This document shows positions 6,732 to 7,542 of a stretch of 7,542 nucleotides of DNA, piece after piece. Position 1 is the stretch's first letter; each line of letters opens with the position of its first letter. The notes beneath the pieces were generated by a model that saw nothing but the letters and a program-made list of their open reading frames with translations, made no database searches and was not told the origin of the DNA. This DNA comes from Synergistaceae bacterium (GTDB lineage Bacteria > Synergistota > Synergistia > Synergistales > Aminobacteriaceae), in NCBI GenBank assembly GCA_017448375.1, contig JAFSLR010000230.1, positions 1-7,542 of the forward strand. The letters run 5' to 3'. Position numbers and translations under genes: made by a program.

Positions 6732-6984
6732 GCGTGAATGCTGTGAATTTTTGCGGGATGGTGTGAACATGCAAAAGGTTGCGCTCGCTAGTGTTCCGCC
6801 TGTGCAACGCGGTACTCTGATGATGTGGAATCTTGCCGGCATCATAAGGCACATCCTCTTGCGTGGGAATTTTGGGGCAATTATAGCACACATCCACGTT
6901 GGCATTGAGGCTTGACGGTGCATTCTCAGGTGATGTGCGATTACTCCTCCGACATGGCCAGCAAAAATTTCTGACGGCAAAACG
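6721..6984 (-). other. ATG-less open frame with two CxxC motifs, possible gene remnant
   Basis: Between a TAA (6987-6985) and a TGA (6723-6721) the minus strand is open for 87 codons, but without an ATG; only GTG codons occur, at residues 30, 32 and 45. The frame encodes FCWPC at 7-11 and CYNCPK at 33-38, so CxxC-X21-CxxC, a spacing that could bind zinc. A basic and His-rich tail ends LLHVHTIPQKFTAFTLDK. Another minus frame over the same bases runs 102 codons from an ATG at 6980, and the plus strand is also open in parts, so this may be chance. I do not recognise a family. It could be a decayed gene whose 5' part has been lost. Confidence 0.25.
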
Positions 6985-7015
6985 TTAAGGCCGCCCGTTT
7001 TTTCACGCCGCGTAA
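6732..7015. other. Roughly 280-base interval with no convincing gene
   Basis: Between the promoter of the large minus-strand gene and the promoter of the PAS gene I see no RNA gene and no repeat array. Open frames exist on both strands, but none has a start codon with a ribosome site. On the minus strand TGCTATAAT, an extended -10 with TATAAT at 6885-6880, is a possible second promoter, though its -35 region is poor. It could add a longer leader to the large minus-strand transcript. Confidence 0.45.
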
Positions 7016-7021
7016 TATAAT
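7016..7021 (+). promoter_or_regulatory. Candidate -10 box for the PAS-domain gene
   Basis: A perfect TATAAT lies 36 bases upstream of the PAS gene start. No good TTGACA-like sequence is present 16-18 bases further upstream, where the sequence is a T run, so an activator or another sigma factor may be needed, or the match may be chance. Confidence 0.35.
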
Positions 7022-7057
7022 TGTTGCAATATCTCAGAATATCATTTCAAGGAGTTA

Positions 7058-7542
7058 ATGAAAGATTCTATGCGCATATCCCCTAATGACGAACGCGAAA
7101 ATTTCATCGACACCATAAAGCAACTAGGCAACAGCGCAATCCTCATTCATTGCCGCAATGACGGAAAGCACGAAGCCTTATACATTTCCCCCGAATACGT
7201 CTCAATGATGGAGGATACTCCCGAAAACGCCGCAAGCTATGACGACTTCACCCCATCGATTCACCCTGATGACATACCGTTAGTGAACTACATGCTTGAA
7301 CACCATGAATCCCCCGACAAAACACCGAGCATACAGATACGCAAAATCACAGCGAAGGGAAATACAATCTGGTGTAACGCTCATTACGCATTTATCACCG
7401 TTGCTGAAGAAGATTACGTGTATATTACGTTCTCCGATATAACTTTGTTCAAGAATTACGAGGAGAAAATACGCACGAGCTACGACTCAATCGGGCAGAA
7501 TTTTTACCATCAGGACAAATTCACGCTTGGAATGTTCAGAGC
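7058..7542 (+). CDS. PAS-domain signalling protein, 3' end cut by window edge
   Basis: The frame is open from the ATG at 7058 to the window end (161 codons) and continues beyond it. AAGGAG (7049-7054) lies only three bases before this ATG. The next Met, at 7070, would be 15 bases away, so neither spacing is ideal, and 7058 is preferred. The protein has no signal peptide. Residues about 25-130 form a PAS fold of the PAS_3 type: LYISPEY at 41-47, the conserved HPDD at 69-72, Trp105 in GNTIWCN, and the closing FSDIT at 125-129, followed by a linking helix (KNYEEKIR). A second module appears to begin at QNFYHQDKFTLGMF. Proteins of this layout usually carry GGDEF, EAL, histidine kinase or similar output domains further on; none is visible here, so the output is unknown. 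Confidence 0.8.
   Translation, partial: MKDSMRISPNDERENFIDTIKQLGNSAILIHCRNDGKHEALYISPEYVSMMEDTPENAASYDDFTPSIHPDDIPLVNYMLEHHESPDKTPSIQIRKITAKGNTIWCNAHYAFITVAEEDYVYITFSDITLFKNYEEKIRTSYDSIGQNFYHQDKFTLGMFR

Noticed and set aside
6596..6766. Plus-strand open stretch reading EFHGGGFESWEGLEGW
   Set aside because: No start codon and it overlaps the promoter and leader of the minus-strand gene; probably chance.
6769..6915. 48-codon plus-strand frame starting MQKVALASV
   Set aside because: No ribosome binding site, no recognisable domain, and it lies opposite other open frames.
6672..6980. 102-codon minus-strand frame starting MPSEIFAGHVGG
   Set aside because: It has no convincing domain, runs across the perfect promoter at 6702-6731, and competes with an equally open overlapping frame; kept only as part of the intergenic description.
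6979..7003. AAAACG / CGTTTT hairpin followed by a T run on the plus strand
   Set aside because: The stem is short and AT-rich, and no plus-strand gene ends upstream, so a terminator call is not justified.
1..7542. CRISPR array, tRNA or rRNA genes
   Set aside because: I saw no regularly spaced repeats and no recognisable structural RNA sequence on either strand.

Overview
The window most likely comes from a member of the phylum Synergistota, probably a host-associated or rumen-type anaerobe. The main evidence is the C-terminus of the large minus-strand gene. It ends in SSSGGCEAG, a hydrophobic segment and RRKAR, which is the layout of the Synergist-CTERM sorting signal, known from that phylum. 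The other genes fit such a host but do not prove it.

Layout, left to right. (1) Positions 3-998 (+) hold most of a membrane acyltransferase (acyltransferase_3 family), cut by the left edge. (2) Positions 1075-2151 (+) encode an exported alpha/beta hydrolase of the YcjY/dienelactone-hydrolase type with a Cys nucleophile. (3) A hairpin at 2201-2228 lies between the convergent genes. (4) Positions 2242-6533 (-) are one very large secreted FG-GAP/VCBS-repeat protein gene, now in pieces. Its promoter lies near 6702-6731. (5) Positions 6732-7015 hold no convincing gene, only an ATG-less open frame with two CxxC motifs. (6) From 7058 (+) to the right edge is the start of a PAS-domain signalling protein.

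The central observation is that four adjacent minus-strand ORFs are fragments of a single gene, separated by three independent lesions. The first is a roughly 177-bp insertion at about 5567-5743 that looks like a deletion derivative of an IS200/IS605-type element: it keeps a TnpB-like C-terminal tail and a right-end hairpin. The second is one extra G in the GGG at 4020-4022. The third is a tandem duplication of a 10-bp unit at 3338-3357. Removing 177 + 1 + 10 bases from 4292 leaves 4104, exactly 1368 codons. This restores one protein of about 1367 residues running from a signal peptide through FG-GAP repeats to a Synergist-CTERM tail. The locus is therefore either a decaying surface-protein gene, a gene switched off by reversible events (element excision, repeat slippage), or partly a victim of assembly errors at the two small lesions.

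The small element is the most interesting item. If its right end is expressed as a guide (omega) RNA, the guide would be the host-gene sequence just downstream, so it would match the uninterrupted allele of this same gene. No complete TnpB or TnpA is in the window, so any activity would have to come from elsewhere in the genome.
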